This document shows positions 17,540 to 27,470 of a DNA stretch of 64,000 nt, one piece after another; the stretch's first letter is position 1, and every line of letters starts with the position of its first letter. Below the pieces are notes generated by a model. The model was not told the DNA's origin. It saw only the letters and a list, made by a program, of their open reading frames with translations, and did no database searches. This DNA is from Petroclostridium xylanilyticum (GTDB taxonomy: Bacteria > Bacillota > Clostridia > SK-Y3), in the NCBI RefSeq assembly GCF_002252565.1, contig NZ_NPML01000007.1, positions 372,001 to 436,000 on the forward strand, given 5' to 3'. A program made the position numbers and the translations under genes.

Positions 17540-18088
17540 TTATTCTGAATGCTCCTTTCTTAATACGCTGCTTAATGTACCCAAAATAATAACTGCAATA
17601 AATCCCCCAATAAGAGCAGTAATGAATTGAGGCCAGCTAAAGGTAAATGAAAGTAGGTTGGCAAGTTTAGCAAATTTAGGCTCAGGAATTGTTCCTTTTA
17701 CCATATTAAGCATTATTTTAACTGCAAAGTACAGAAATCCTGATTTTACCACAGCTCCTGCCAGAATACCTACATACCGGTTTTTCTCTTGAAGCACATG
17801 GAACACGATAACGATTAACGCATTACCAATAGCAACAATAGGAACTAATACAGGAAGCGGCAATTGTGCCTGCATGTATGCGACTACCGGAGCAATAATG
17901 CTGATAATAAGTGCAGAATAAACATTGACTGTCCCTACCGCTACAACTAATACTGCATTTACCAATGAACCTATAATAAACTGTGTATAAGGTCCCGCGC
18001 CTATGACCAACCTCAGATTTTGAAACACCAGGGCAAGAGCTAATAACATCCCTGTTCTTGTTAACACTTGTACATTATTATTTCTCAT
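17540..18088 (-). CDS. ECF-type transporter substrate-binding (S) component
   Basis: 182 residues, very hydrophobic with about six transmembrane segments. Alanine/leucine-rich start (TGMLLALALVFQNLRLVIG) and internal GPYTQFIIGSLVNAVL fit the S component of energy-coupling-factor vitamin transporters, which capture a substrate and use a shared EcfAAT module encoded elsewhere. Substrate unknown: no adjoining vitamin gene and no riboswitch upstream. I use the ATG at 18088 because AAGGGAG abuts the upstream GTG of the longer frame. Confidence 0.75.
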   Translation of the reverse strand: MRNNNVQVLTRTGMLLALALVFQNLRLVIGAGPYTQFIIGSLVNAVLVVAVGTVNVYSALIISIIAPVVAYMQAQLPLPVLVPIVAIGNALIVIVFHVLQEKNRYVGILAGAVVKSGFLYFAVKIMLNMVKGTIPEPKFAKLANLLSFTFSWPQFITALIGGFIAVIILGTLSSVLRKEHSE

Positions 18089-18187
18089 GATTTGATACAC
18101 TCCCTTACTGACTGTCTAGTTTTATATTATAAATCTGTAATAAAATTACCACTAAAATTACGATATTAACCACTTTTTAATTAAATT

Positions 18188-19324
18188 TTACACATCATTT
18201 GATGGAATGCTTGAAATTTCAAACCCCGGTAATATGGCTTTAAATAAATTTTGTGAACCAAGATTAACAAATTTCACATTGCCGATATTCTTAAAGTATT
18301 CTTTAATTCGATTGATTCCTAATCCGTATTTTAAAAATCTGCTCTTTTTATCTACCATTAATAGCCTTTGATAAAGCCATGGGTTGCGCCTTTTTGGATG
18401 ATTTTGATTATAAACCTTGTAGATTCTGTTACCCGAAACCATTGCACCGGGATTGATGATTTCAATATATTTGGATGAAATTTTCATGATAATGCCATTG
18501 GAAATGTCCAAATAATCCCTATGTACAACGGCATTGGCTAAAGCTTCGTTAACTGCCTCAAGAGGATAGTTAGCATCACTGCATATACTTGCTAAAAAAC
18601 TTTCTACATTATCCAGCATACTAAGAATATTGCCTGTGAATAGTTTAGTATTGTTATTATAAAGCACTTTTATATAAACATGAGGCAAAAAAATATAAGG
18701 ATTGTGCCCAAAGAGCAGCATACCTCCAATAGTCGGATGGTATTGTCCGCTGTCAGTATCATTACCGATAATACCTAAACCTTCCAACAGTAGAAGGTCA
18801 AATGGGAAATGCTGTTTTATCAGCTCACTATCCAACTGCTCTATACAAGCATTTCTGAGAATAACCCTTTCATAACTAAATAACCCGTTTTCCTGAAGCA
18901 TATTCGCTATTTCCTCTCTACGGGCAGTATCGGTCGTGGAACCTCTTCGAACGTAAAATGCTCCATTTTGAAGCATCTGATGGGGTTTTTGATTACTTTT
19001 GTAAACTGTTAAAACAGCTATTTGCTTTCCTTGATATTCCAGTAAATCAACACATATTGGTACAGGAGGATCGCACCTGTTATATATGATCTGCTGAATC
19101 TGTTCTTCACTAAATTGTGTAGGATCAACGCCTAGTACTTCCTTGGTCTTATCCTCAATTCCAAAAAGAATGTATCCTCTCCCTCCAGGAGAGTTGGCCA
19201 TCGCAATGACGTCCTTGGTTAATTCTTTCTTTTCACTTTCGGTAGATATATAAAGTTTAGCTTTAAAATCCAGTTTGGGACCTTCTTCCTGCTGCAGCAA
19301 ATTCTTTAATTTTTGGACGTCCAA
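18188..19324 (-). CDS. AlbA_2/Schlafen-domain putative ATP-dependent regulator
   Basis: 378 residues. The N-terminal 130 residues form the AlbA_2 (Schlafen AAA_4-type) domain: EGPKLDFKAKL, TKDVIAMANSPGGRGYILFG, VRRGSTTDTARREEI. The C-terminal half resembles the GHKL-type ATPase/HATPase_c_4 module usual in this family (NEALANAVVHRDYLD, IIMKISSKYIEIINPG). Commonly labelled RecG-like or transcriptional regulator, but no helicase motifs are present. Function unknown; no partner gene points to a defence system. Divergent from the DUF421 gene. Confidence 0.75.
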   Translation of the reverse strand: MDVQKLKNLLQQEEGPKLDFKAKLYISTESEKKELTKDVIAMANSPGGRGYILFGIEDKTKEVLGVDPTQFSEEQIQQIIYNRCDPPVPICVDLLEYQGKQIAVLTVYKSNQKPHQMLQNGAFYVRRGSTTDTARREEIANMLQENGLFSYERVILRNACIEQLDSELIKQHFPFDLLLLEGLGIIGNDTDSGQYHPTIGGMLLFGHNPYIFLPHVYIKVLYNNNTKLFTGNILSMLDNVESFLASICSDANYPLEAVNEALANAVVHRDYLDISNGIIMKISSKYIEIINPGAMVSGNRIYKVYNQNHPKRRNPWLYQRLLMVDKKSRFLKYGLGINRIKEYFKNIGNVKFVNLGSQNLFKAILPGFEISSIPSNDV

Positions 19325-19584
19325 ATTACCAACACCTCCGCTCTTTCTCTATAAGTTTTCTTATAACGCATAGGAAAGTATAAATTTTTCCTTAATATAA
19401 TACTTTCCGTCGTGCGTTTCAAAAAGGCTTCATTATTTTAAAGCTTATTTGAAACCTTTTTTATTTAAATTATATATTAGCCAGCGAAAAATTAAAACCT
19501 TAAGTTTGCATTTTATCAAAGTTATAGAATATAAATATGTTTTTTAGAAAAACAATAATAATGGAAAGGAGTGCTTTACTTAAA

Positions 19585-20271
19585 ATGCTTATCACTTTTT
19601 TTAGAACAATATTTTTATACATCCTTGTTATAGCTGCTTTAAGGATTATGGGAAAACGCCAAATTGGTGAACTACAGCCTTCAGAATTAGTGGTAGCTAT
19701 CATGATATCGGAATTGGCTGCAATTCCGATGCAGGCAACGGGTATACCGCTAATCAACGGTATTTTGCCTATCATTACACTAATGATAGCAGAAGTAGTT
19801 CTATCATACATAACACTTAAAAGTGAAAAAGCCAGAAATATTATTAGCGGTACGCCAAGTATATTGATTGAAAATGGCAAAATTAATGAAAAAGAAATGG
19901 AAAACCTGCGTTTCAATATGGATGACCTTTTAGAAGAGTTACGGGTAAACAACTGTCCGAATATTGCAGATGTTGAATTTGCAATATTAGAGACCAGCGG
20001 TCAGCTAAGCATCATACCAAAATCCCAAAAGAGCCCAGTCACTGCCGAAGATTTAAATATACCCACCAAATATAACGGACTGCCTCTTACTCTTATTTCG
20101 GATGGAAAAGTTAACTATAATAATCTTAGAAAGGCAAATTTGAATAGACAGTGGCTTAGTGGAGAGCTGGCCAAATTCGGTATTAATGAAATAAATGATG
20201 TATTTTTTGCCAGTTTAGACACACAAGGCAATTTATACTATCAACTCAAAAATAAAGAAGAGGAGGAATAA
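19585..20271 (+). CDS. DUF421 membrane protein (YetF/YcaP family)
   Basis: About 228 residues. Three N-terminal transmembrane segments (from LITFFRTIFLYILVIAALRIMG) are followed by the signature GKRQIGELQPSELVVAIMIS and a soluble C-terminal DUF421 domain. The family is linked in Bacillus to spore or membrane physiology, with no proven biochemical activity. I start at the ATG at 19585, which fits family N-termini and has AAAGGAG upstream, although the 13-nt spacing is long. One of few plus-strand genes; paired with the DUF4363 gene 2 bp downstream. Confidence 0.85.
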   Translation: MLITFFRTIFLYILVIAALRIMGKRQIGELQPSELVVAIMISELAAIPMQATGIPLINGILPIITLMIAEVVLSYITLKSEKARNIISGTPSILIENGKINEKEMENLRFNMDDLLEELRVNNCPNIADVEFAILETSGQLSIIPKSQKSPVTAEDLNIPTKYNGLPLTLISDGKVNYNNLRKANLNRQWLSGELAKFGINEINDVFFASLDTQGNLYYQLKNKEEEE

Positions 20272-20273
20272 AA

Positions 20274-20654
20274 GTGAGGGCTTTTAAAATTTCAATTGCA
20301 CTTTTAATTACTATTATCCTAGGGTCTATTGTATATATTTATTGGCTAAATACTACTTCAAATAACCTCCTATCAAAAATAGATAAGTTAGAGGACGCAG
20401 TTCAATCCAATAACTGGAGTGCTGCAGAAAAACAACTTGATGATATTCAAAAAGGATGGGAAAAAACAGAAAAATGGATGACGACTTTAATTGACCATCA
20501 AGAAATTGATGCAATCAAGATAACGCTTGCTAAACTCTCTCAGTATGTGCATTATAAAGAAGTTGCAGACTTTATGGCAGAAAGTGCAACATTAAAATTA
20601 CTGATTAAACATATACCTGGCAAGGAAAAAATAAATCTGTCTAATTTGTTTTAA
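20274..20654 (+). CDS. DUF4363 family protein
   Basis: 126 residues from a GTG start with GAGGAGGAATAAAA upstream. One N-terminal transmembrane helix (ISIALLITIILGSIVYIYWL) and an extracytoplasmic helical domain with WSAAEKQLDDIQKGWEKTEKWM. The DUF421-DUF4363 pair is conserved in clostridia and suggests that the two proteins act together in the membrane. Function unknown. Confidence 0.85.
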   Translation: MRAFKISIALLITIILGSIVYIYWLNTTSNNLLSKIDKLEDAVQSNNWSAAEKQLDDIQKGWEKTEKWMTTLIDHQEIDAIKITLAKLSQYVHYKEVADFMAESATLKLLIKHIPGKEKINLSNLF

Positions 20655-20663
20655 ACAAATATA

Positions 20664-20854
20664 GGCTTTGACATGGGGACGGTTCCTCAGTCGCATGAAA
20701 AGCGCATTCGACAGACGAACCGTCTCCAAGCCGCATCCCTTCTTCGGGCACACCCGGCACAAATAATGATAAAAATATGCTAAACCGGACTTTTTTAGTG
20801 GTTTCGGTTTTACTCCCCACTCCTCACTGCCCACTCCCAACTATTTGCATATTA
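20664..20854 (+). repeat. R1 modular repeat, copy B (rearranged module order)
   Basis: Order here is palindrome module (GGGGACGGTTCCTCAG ... GACGAACCGTCTCC), then the GGGCACACCCGGCACAA module, then TAAACCGGACTTTTTT and a CCCCACT-type tract. In copies C and D the CACACCCGGC module precedes the palindrome. Fills the gap between the convergent DUF4363 and HAD genes. Confidence 0.85.
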
Positions 20855-20913
20855 ACACTATACTGCAATCCAGCACAAAAAATCATGAAAATTAAAATTT
20901 AACAGAATCTCTA

Positions 20914-21735
20914 TTATAACAAGATCTGCTCAAGGGCATAGGCTACTCCATCTTGGTTATTATTTCTGGTTACAAACTTAGCAATTTTCTTTACTTCATC
21001 CCAGCCATTTTCCATTGCAACAGGAAAACCTGCAGCCTGTAACATCGAAATATCATTTTCATTATCCCCTATTGCCATTACCTGGTCCATTGCGTATCCC
21101 AGATGGTGTGCAAGAATCTTCAACGCTTTCCCTTTAGTCACACCATTACGCATAATTTCAAAGTTATTCTTATCCGAACTGGCCATTTCAATAGCCTTCA
21201 TCTCTTTGAACTTTTCTCTGACGGTTTCAAGATATTCAATATCTTCCGACACAACAACAAATTTAGTTACCGGGTTACCCATCTCTTTTATGTAATCCCA
21301 TACGTTGTCTACGATCTTGATATCCACCCTGTCTTCCTCAGGAAATCTTTCATTGATTTGTGAATACCTGAAGGTAGAGAATTCCATCCTTTCAGATACC
21401 ATACTATCTCCTATGTAAGCATGAAAATATATGTTACTGTTGTGTAATATATCTACAATTTTTTTACACTCTCCAACATCAATCAATTCTTCGTGTATTG
21501 TCGCACCAGTCGTTACGCTCCGGATAATAGCACCGTTGCATGCAATAATGGGCTCTTTTGTCCCGATCATTTTACTATATATTCTGGCACCCATGAATAT
21601 TCTTCCGGAACAGATCACTACCTTGATTCCTTTTTCCATCACTTTTCCTATGGTATCTATATTTCTTTGACTGATCTCCTTATTGGCATCCAGCAGTGTA
21701 CCATCCAAATCTATTGCTACTAACCTTATATCCAT
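20914..21735 (-). CDS. Cof-type HAD-IIB phosphatase
   Basis: 273 residues. Motif I VAIDLDGTLLDANKEIS with the nucleophile Asp, motif II VVICSGR, a C2 cap in the middle, and motif IV MAIGDNENDISML. These enzymes dephosphorylate sugar phosphates or flavin/PLP-type metabolites; the substrate cannot be assigned. Start set at the ATG at 21735 behind AGAGGAGG; the longer frame would read through a CCCCACT repeat tract upstream. Confidence 0.93.
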   Translation of the reverse strand: MDIRLVAIDLDGTLLDANKEISQRNIDTIGKVMEKGIKVVICSGRIFMGARIYSKMIGTKEPIIACNGAIIRSVTTGATIHEELIDVGECKKIVDILHNSNIYFHAYIGDSMVSERMEFSTFRYSQINERFPEEDRVDIKIVDNVWDYIKEMGNPVTKFVVVSEDIEYLETVREKFKEMKAIEMASSDKNNFEIMRNGVTKGKALKILAHHLGYAMDQVMAIGDNENDISMLQAAGFPVAMENGWDEVKKIAKFVTRNNNQDGVAYALEQILL

Positions 21736-21769
21736 AAAAGCCTCCTCTTTGGTTTTCATCCAAAAGTGA

Positions 21770-21836
21770 AAAATGGGTAGTAAAGAATAGCTTTGCAGGT
21801 CTAACTCCCCACTCTCCACTTCCCACTCCCCACTAA
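21770..21836. repeat. CCCCACT heptamer tract
   Basis: Tandem, imperfect CTCCCCACTC / CCACTTCCCACTCCCCACTA units between the aminotransferase stop and the HAD gene, with a weaker complementary stretch (AAAAGTGAAAAATGGGTAG) just 5' of it. Same unit as tracts at 32.1 kb and in R1. Confidence 0.6.
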
Positions 21837-21842
21837 CATATA

Positions 21843-23009
21843 CTAAATGTACTTTTTAACGAATCGTCCTATTCTTTTTAAAGCTTCATTGATATTATCA
21901 ATAGAATAAGCATAAGAACACCTTATAAATCCTTCTCCACTATCCCCAAAAGCTGTTCCTGGAACTACTGCTACTTTTTCTTCATATAAGAGTTTTTCAC
22001 AGAACTCATCAGACGATAACCCGGTTTTTTGAATGGAAGGAAATACATAGAATGCTCCCAGCGGTTCAAAACAGTCTAATCCCATCTTTCTGAGTCCATC
22101 TACAATAATTCTGCGTCTATAATTGTATTCTTTAACCATATATCTTATATCCTCGTCACAGTATTTTAATGCTTCTATTGCAGCATACTGGCTTGTTGTG
22201 GGTGAACTCATGATGGCATATTGATGTATTTTTGTCATAGCTCCTATGATGGAAGGGTGTCCCGCAGCATATCCCAACCTCCAACCGGTCATAGCATAAG
22301 ACTTAGAAAATCCATTAATTAGTATGGTTCTTTCTTTCATATTTGGAAGACTTGCAAAGGAAACATGCGAACCTTCATAAGTCAACTCTGCATATATTTC
22401 ATCGCTAAGAACCAATATATCAGTATCTTTTATTACCTCTGCTATTGCCTCCAGGTCTTTTTTAGTCATGATCCCGCCTGTCGGGTTATTGGGATAAGGT
22501 AACATTAACAATTTTGTTTTAGAAGTTATCTTTTCTTTTAATTCTTCCGGTGTTAACTTAAATTGATTTTCTGCTTTCGTTACAATTGGTACGGGCACTC
22601 CCCCGGCAAGCAACGTGCAGGGTTTATAGCAAACAAAGCTTGGTTCCGGAATTAGCACCTCATCACCCGGAGAAACCAGAGCTCTTACAGCCAGGTCAAT
22701 TGCTTCACTTCCTCCTACTGTGACTAAAATCTCATCCTTAGGATTATATGTAACATTAAATCTTCTGCTTAGATATGCAGCAATTTCTTTTCTAAGCTCA
22801 ATCAACCCCAGGTTGGAAGTATAATGGGTATGGCCTTTTTCCAGTGAATATATTCCTGCTTCCCTTACACGCCAGGGCGTTACAAAATCAGGTTCACCTA
22901 CCCCCAAGGATATTGCATCCTTCATCTCACTTACAATATCAAAGAACTTCCTTATTCCGGAAGGTTTGATACTCTTAACTGCAGGTGAAAGCATTTCATC
23001 TATTTTCAT
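21843..23009 (-). CDS. Class I/II PLP-dependent aminotransferase
   Basis: 388 residues. Aspartate/aromatic-type aminotransferase fold: GVGEPDFVTPWRVREAG, SDEIYAELTYEG and the PLP-lysine site NGFSKSYAMTGWRLGYAAG, then the FIRCSYA substrate-carboxylate arginine near the C-terminus. Could act on aromatic amino acids or aspartate; hisC is missing from the his operon in this window, and this gene has the right superfamily but not convincingly the HisC subgroup. Overlaps the Lrp gene by 4 bp, so the regulator probably senses an amino acid related to its reaction. Confidence 0.9.
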   Translation of the reverse strand: MKIDEMLSPAVKSIKPSGIRKFFDIVSEMKDAISLGVGEPDFVTPWRVREAGIYSLEKGHTHYTSNLGLIELRKEIAAYLSRRFNVTYNPKDEILVTVGGSEAIDLAVRALVSPGDEVLIPEPSFVCYKPCTLLAGGVPVPIVTKAENQFKLTPEELKEKITSKTKLLMLPYPNNPTGGIMTKKDLEAIAEVIKDTDILVLSDEIYAELTYEGSHVSFASLPNMKERTILINGFSKSYAMTGWRLGYAAGHPSIIGAMTKIHQYAIMSSPTTSQYAAIEALKYCDEDIRYMVKEYNYRRRIIVDGLRKMGLDCFEPLGAFYVFPSIQKTGLSSDEFCEKLLYEEKVAVVPGTAFGDSGEGFIRCSYAYSIDNINEALKRIGRFVKKYI

Positions 23010-23485
23010 AAAGTAATCACCTGCCTGTCATCTTTCTCTTTTTCTTCAAAGATTACACCTTCGTCTTTGTACTTTTTCAAAACAAAGTGAGTAGCTGTAC
23101 TTAACACTGATTCCATAGGCGCCAGCTTTTCAGCAACAAAAAGTGCAACCTCTTTCATTGTTCTACCTTCAATGATTACTGTAAGGTCAAAACCACCTGA
23201 CATCAGATAAACAGCTTTAACTTGAGGATATTTATATATTCTTTCAGCTACTTTATCAAAGCCTTCCCCTCTTTGAGGAGTTACTTTTACCTCAATTAAT
23301 GCAGTAACAAACTCCCTATCTGTCTTTTCCCAATTAATGAGGGTTTTATATCTTAATATAATCTGTTCATCTTCCAGTTTTTTAATAGCGGCCTTTACTT
23401 CTTCCACGCTCTGATTTAACATTACGGCGATTTGTTCCGGTGTAATCCTGTTATCTCTTTCTAAAATTTCAAGTATTTGCTCCAT
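23006..23485 (-). CDS. Lrp/AsnC family transcriptional regulator
   Basis: 159 residues from the ATG at 23485, which has AAAAGGAGGAATTGCA upstream. N-terminal winged helix (ILEILERDNRITPEQIAVML, DEQIILRYKTLINWEK) and C-terminal RAM ligand-binding domain (AVYLMSGGFDLTVIIEG). Likely DNA-binding feast/famine regulator controlling the co-translated aminotransferase; the effector is unknown. Confidence 0.92.
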   Translation of the reverse strand: MEQILEILERDNRITPEQIAVMLNQSVEEVKAAIKKLEDEQIILRYKTLINWEKTDREFVTALIEVKVTPQRGEGFDKVAERIYKYPQVKAVYLMSGGFDLTVIIEGRTMKEVALFVAEKLAPMESVLSTATHFVLKKYKDEGVIFEEKEKDDRQVITL

Positions 23486-23572
23486 TGCAATTCCTCCTTT
23501 TTCAAGTTTCCAAAACATATTTAGTGTATATTATATAATTATATTCGCAAAATTGCTATATATAATCATAAA

Positions 23573-23650
23573 AAAAAGACTAAGATTGAGATTAAGAATG
23601 CCAGTTTCAAGCTCAACCTTAATCTTTATCTTAATCTTTTATCTCTATCT
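23573..23650 (-). terminator. Repeat-built hairpin terminator after DivIVA-like gene
   Basis: Arms made of ATTAAGAT-like short repeats (AAGATTAAGATAAAGATTAAG) and their complement (TCTTAATCTCAATCTTAGTC), followed on the minus strand by eight T. Starts 4 bp after the stop of the DivIVA gene. Confidence 0.65.
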
Positions 23651-23653
23651 CCT

Positions 23654-24163
23654 TCAGCCATCTATCTGTTCTACTTCTTCCTCTTGAGTAACAGCAGCCT
23701 CTTGTTCCGTTTCAGCTGTTGCATCAATTTCTTCCTCTTCTACCAGTTCAACCAACTGCAGCTCATATCTTTTAATTCTATCAATAGCTTCCAACCTCAG
23801 TTCACGAAGCTCTTTTTTTACCATTTCCAATTTATTTTGTTCTTCATTTATTTTTAATTGAAGTTCTTGTCTCCTAAGCCCGGCTTCTCTAACAGCATCA
23901 TCAATAATTTTTTTTGCCTGTTCTTCTGCTTTGATAATAGCATCGGCTATGTATGTACGACCGCTTTCAATTGCCGTTAACTTATTTGTTAACTCTTCAA
24001 CCTGCTTTTTCAAATCCTGATTCTGGTTTCTTAAGGCAACGAGCTCATCATCTTTGATTTTTATTTGCTCTTCCAGGTCTTTTGCCAGCTTTTCTATGAA
24101 TTCATAAACGTCCTGTTTCTTATAACCAAACATACTGCTTCTAAACCTTTTTTCTCCTGACAT
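23654..24163 (-). CDS. DivIVA-domain coiled-coil protein
   Basis: 169 residues. The N-terminal FRSSMFGYKKQDVYEFIEKLAKDLE is a DivIVA/GpsB membrane-curvature binding motif; residues 25-150 form an almost uninterrupted coiled coil, and the tail is very acidic (EEEEIDATAETEQEAA). Likely targets the cell pole or division site. Monocistronic by context; not located at its usual place near sepF/ylmH. Confidence 0.85.
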   Translation of the reverse strand: MSGEKRFRSSMFGYKKQDVYEFIEKLAKDLEEQIKIKDDELVALRNQNQDLKKQVEELTNKLTAIESGRTYIADAIIKAEEQAKKIIDDAVREAGLRRQELQLKINEEQNKLEMVKKELRELRLEAIDRIKRYELQLVELVEEEEIDATAETEQEAAVTQEEEVEQIDG

Positions 24164-24516
24164 ATATATTCCTCCAACCGTTATAGTCTATTTATATGTA
24201 TATATATTCAATATATGGTGATCAAAATCCTTCTTTTTCTGACAAAATTCTTAAATCCGAAAATCACAACTATATGGTTCACAGTTAACAGTTCTCAGTT
24301 CACAGCAGTAAACGATTGAATAGCTTTTACTGTGAACCGTGAACTGTGAACTTATTGACTTTATCTGCCATGTAAAATCATTATCAGTAAATATATATAT
24401 AATACTAATTAAATGAATGTATATAGAACGAATGGAAAAATAATCTATACTTATTTTATAATTAACTGGCAGTTTAAAGATATAGGTAATTAGTCCCGAG
24501 AAGTTTGAGAAATATT
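24164..24516. other. Intergenic region with R3 repeat
   Basis: Apart from the R3 copy (24270-24397) this AT-rich stretch contains no gene-like frame. The promoter boxes of R3 here (TTGACT...CATTAT, plus strand) point toward the terminator at 24517-24553 and so probably make no useful transcript. Confidence 0.6.
24270..24397 (+). repeat. R3 GTGAAC hairpin element, long form, copy 2
   Basis: Reverse-complement partner of 6645-6765, matching from CTATATGGTTCACAG to TTATCAGTAAATATATA with a few substitutions. Arms consist of GTGAACC/T units. Confidence 0.75.
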
Positions 24517-24553
24517 CAAAAAAGGCTCACTATTATATAGTGAGCCTTTTTTG
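24517..24553 (-). terminator. Bidirectional terminator after zinc-ribbon gene
   Basis: Near-perfect stem AAAAAAGGCTCACTA/TAGTGAGCCTTTTTT with T runs on both strands, 11 bp from the stop of the zinc-ribbon gene. Confidence 0.9.
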
Positions 24554-24563
24554 TTAATTAAAA

Positions 24564-24779
24564 TTAGAATCTTGCAAAAGCACTACTTCTACCCCTATTA
24601 TTGGACATTCCACCTTGTCGTCTTGGTGCATTGTTTCTTTGAGCCTTCTTGGCCGCTCTGCATTCTTTGCAACGGGTAGGTTCATTGGTAAAGCCTTTTT
24701 CAGCATAAAACTGCTGTTCGCCTTCAGTAAAAACAAAAGTTGCACCGCAGTCTTTGCAGGTAAGATTTTTATCTGCCAT
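24564..24779 (-). CDS. Small zinc-ribbon protein
   Basis: 71 residues. Two CxxC pairs, CKDCGATFVFTEGEQ and CKECRAAKKAQ, form a probable zinc knuckle (probable zinc-binding domain, zf-trcl type); the C-terminus is Arg/Gly/Asn-rich (RRQGGMSNNRGRSS), suggesting nucleic-acid contact. Widespread in clostridia and other bacteria, function not established. Single-gene unit with its own terminator. Confidence 0.85.
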   Translation of the reverse strand: MADKNLTCKDCGATFVFTEGEQQFYAEKGFTNEPTRCKECRAAKKAQRNNAPRRQGGMSNNRGRSSAFARF

Positions 24780-24959
24780 TCTTATAACCTCCTTCTCAAT
24801 TTTTTTGGATTTCCACTAGCTTAAGACCGGTATATTATGGACATCCCTAAAAAATTAGAAGAGAGGTCATATATACTGTATGTGGCACGTGGTTAATCTA
24901 TATTCTATTATATACTTTTTTTGTGCAAAATACAATATTTTTGAAAATTTATTTTTCTT

Positions 24960-25250
24960 TTAGGGTAGTTCAATGGTCTTATTTTCTTTAGATTCCTTAT
25001 ATAGTACAAATTTATTGCCAATGACCTGAATAGATTCAGCGCCTGTCGCCTGAGCCAATTCATTGCATGCTTCGCGGGTATCCATTAATGAGTTATTTAG
25101 AACATGTACCTTTACAAGCTCTCTCGCTTCAAGGGCATCGTTAACTTGATTTACAAGATTATCACCAATACCACCTTTACCAATCTGAAAAATGGCAGGT
25201 ATATTATTTGCAAGACCTCTCAAATATGCACGCTGCTTACTGGATAACAT
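24960..25250 (-). CDS. yhbY: YhbY-family CRM-domain RNA-binding protein
   Basis: 96 residues. CRM (CRS1/YhbY) fold with LSSKQRAYLRGLANNI at the start and the RNA-binding loop GKGGIGDNLVNQ. Associates with pre-50S ribosomes in other bacteria. Start chosen at the ATG at 25250 with AGAAGGTTGATATA upstream; the longer frame runs into a GTGAACA repeat. In Firmicutes this gene is often near obgE, as here. Confidence 0.93.
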   Translation of the reverse strand: MLSSKQRAYLRGLANNIPAIFQIGKGGIGDNLVNQVNDALEARELVKVHVLNNSLMDTREACNELAQATGAESIQVIGNKFVLYKESKENKTIELP

Positions 25251-25264
25251 TATATCAACCTTCT

Positions 25265-25350
25265 TTCGTATATAAGTGAACAGTGAACAGTGGGCAGCGA
25301 ACAATAAGGACTAAATACAGTAGTTTACGTATTACCCGCTGTCCACTTGC
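25265..25350. repeat. R3-like short hairpin upstream of yhbY
   Basis: GTGAACAGTGAACAGTGGGCAGC and, about 45 bp on, GCTGTCCACTTGC: the AGTGGGCAGC and GCTGTCCACT segments are complementary with one mismatch. A diverged GTGAAC-type tract. Confidence 0.5.
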
Positions 25351-25352
25351 AA

Positions 25353-25380
25353 ATCAAAAAGAGATAGACCAAAGTCTATC
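25353..25380 (-). terminator. Terminator after Cys-rich gene
   Basis: GATAGAC/GTCTATC stem (25363-25380) followed by TCTTTTTGATTT on the minus strand, 15 bp after the stop. Confidence 0.8.
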
Positions 25381-25394
25381 CCGTATCTCTCTAA

Positions 25395-25580
25395 TTATAC
25401 TTCAACTTCTTTTCTGGATTTTCTTCTATGCAGTTCATAATTTGGGTCGCCCTTTTTCCATCCACTCCTATTTTTTTCAATAACTGTGACCGTTTTTTCG
25501 TTAAGAACAAAATCATTCTTCATCAAACAAAAGTAAGCGGAATCTCCAAGTTTACAGTTCCCACAATTAAAGCACGTCAT
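25395..25580 (-). CDS. Small cysteine-rich protein of unknown function
   Basis: 61 residues: CFNCGNCKLGDSAYFC places four cysteines (3, 6, 9, 18) in a likely metal site, followed by a basic tail (GWKKGDPNYELHRRKSRKE). I recognise the general type from clostridial genomes but no named family. Has a plausible start and a terminator of its own. Located between yhbY and obgE. Confidence 0.65.
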   Translation of the reverse strand: MTCFNCGNCKLGDSAYFCLMKNDFVLNEKTVTVIEKNRSGWKKGDPNYELHRRKSRKEVEV

Positions 25581-25682
25581 AGTTTAAATTGCTGCCCCTC
25601 CAGTTCAAAATCATATAATTATTTAATATAAACATATTTTACTACAGAGGACAGCTTTTTGTCTATATATTTCTAATAAAAT

Positions 25683-27020
<1,338 letters not shown>

Positions 27021-27124
27021 TTATTATTTATTAGCTTGGAGCATTGACATAAGGATAAAGGCAGACTTTTTCAACAGTTTCTTCCGTGCCTTTGTCTATT
27101 TTTTTTACGCAAGCTATTTTAATA

Positions 27125-27163
27125 AAAATAAAATCTCAGACTTTACATCTGAGATTTTATTTT
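27125..27163 (-). terminator. Terminator after rpmA
   Basis: Perfect 16-bp stem AAAATAAAATCTCAGA/TCTGAGATTTTATTTT, symmetrical with A/T tails; 9 bp after the rpmA stop. Confidence 0.85.
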
Positions 27164-27171
27164 TAAAACGT

Positions 27172-27468
27172 TTATTGTGCTACAGCCTCTTCAACTGGAT
27201 ATACACTTACCTGTTTCTTATCTCTGCCTTTTCTTTCAAATTTAACTTTTCCATCGATAAGAGCAAATAAAGTATCGTCGCTACCCTTGCCAACATTTTC
27301 ACCAGGGTGAATTTTTGTACCTCTTTGTCTTACCAGGATATTTCCAGCTAACACAAATTGTCCATCGGCCCTTTTAACACCAAGTCTTTTAGCTTCACTA
27401 TCACGGCCGTTTTTAGTACTACCTACACCTTTTTTATGTGCGAATAATTGAATATTAATTTTAAACAT
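27172..27468 (-). CDS. rpmA: 50S ribosomal protein L27 (with cleaved N-terminal extension)
   Basis: 98 residues. L27 reaches the peptidyl-transferase centre with its N-terminus. The sequence begins [16 protein letters not shown]: the first nine residues match the Firmicutes extension that Prp removes before HKKG. Downstream stretches ([20 protein letters not shown]) are family-typical. Encoded 2 bp after prp. Confidence 0.98.
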   Translation of the reverse strand: MFKINIQLFAHKKGVGSTKNGRDSEAKRLGVKRADGQFVLAGNILVRQRGTKIHPGENVGKGSDDTLFALIDGKVKFERKGRDKKQVSVYPVEEAVAQ

Positions 27469-27470
27469 CT

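Noticed and set aside
18188-19324. AlbA_2/Schlafen-domain gene as a possible anti-phage defence component.
   Set aside because: No neighbouring effector, nuclease or sensor gene, and housekeeping context; the domain is common in putative regulators.
19420-19475. Inverted pair GTTTCAAA / TTTGAAAC between the divergent AlbA_2 and DUF421 genes as an operator.
   Set aside because: It resembles a terminator (followed by a T run) more than an operator, has mismatches, and no regulator is nearby; function cannot be supported.
24270-24397. CRISPR-like array because of regularly recurring GTGAAC units.
   Set aside because: Units are seven bases long with no unique spacers, and the second half is the complement of the first, so it is a repeat-built hairpin.
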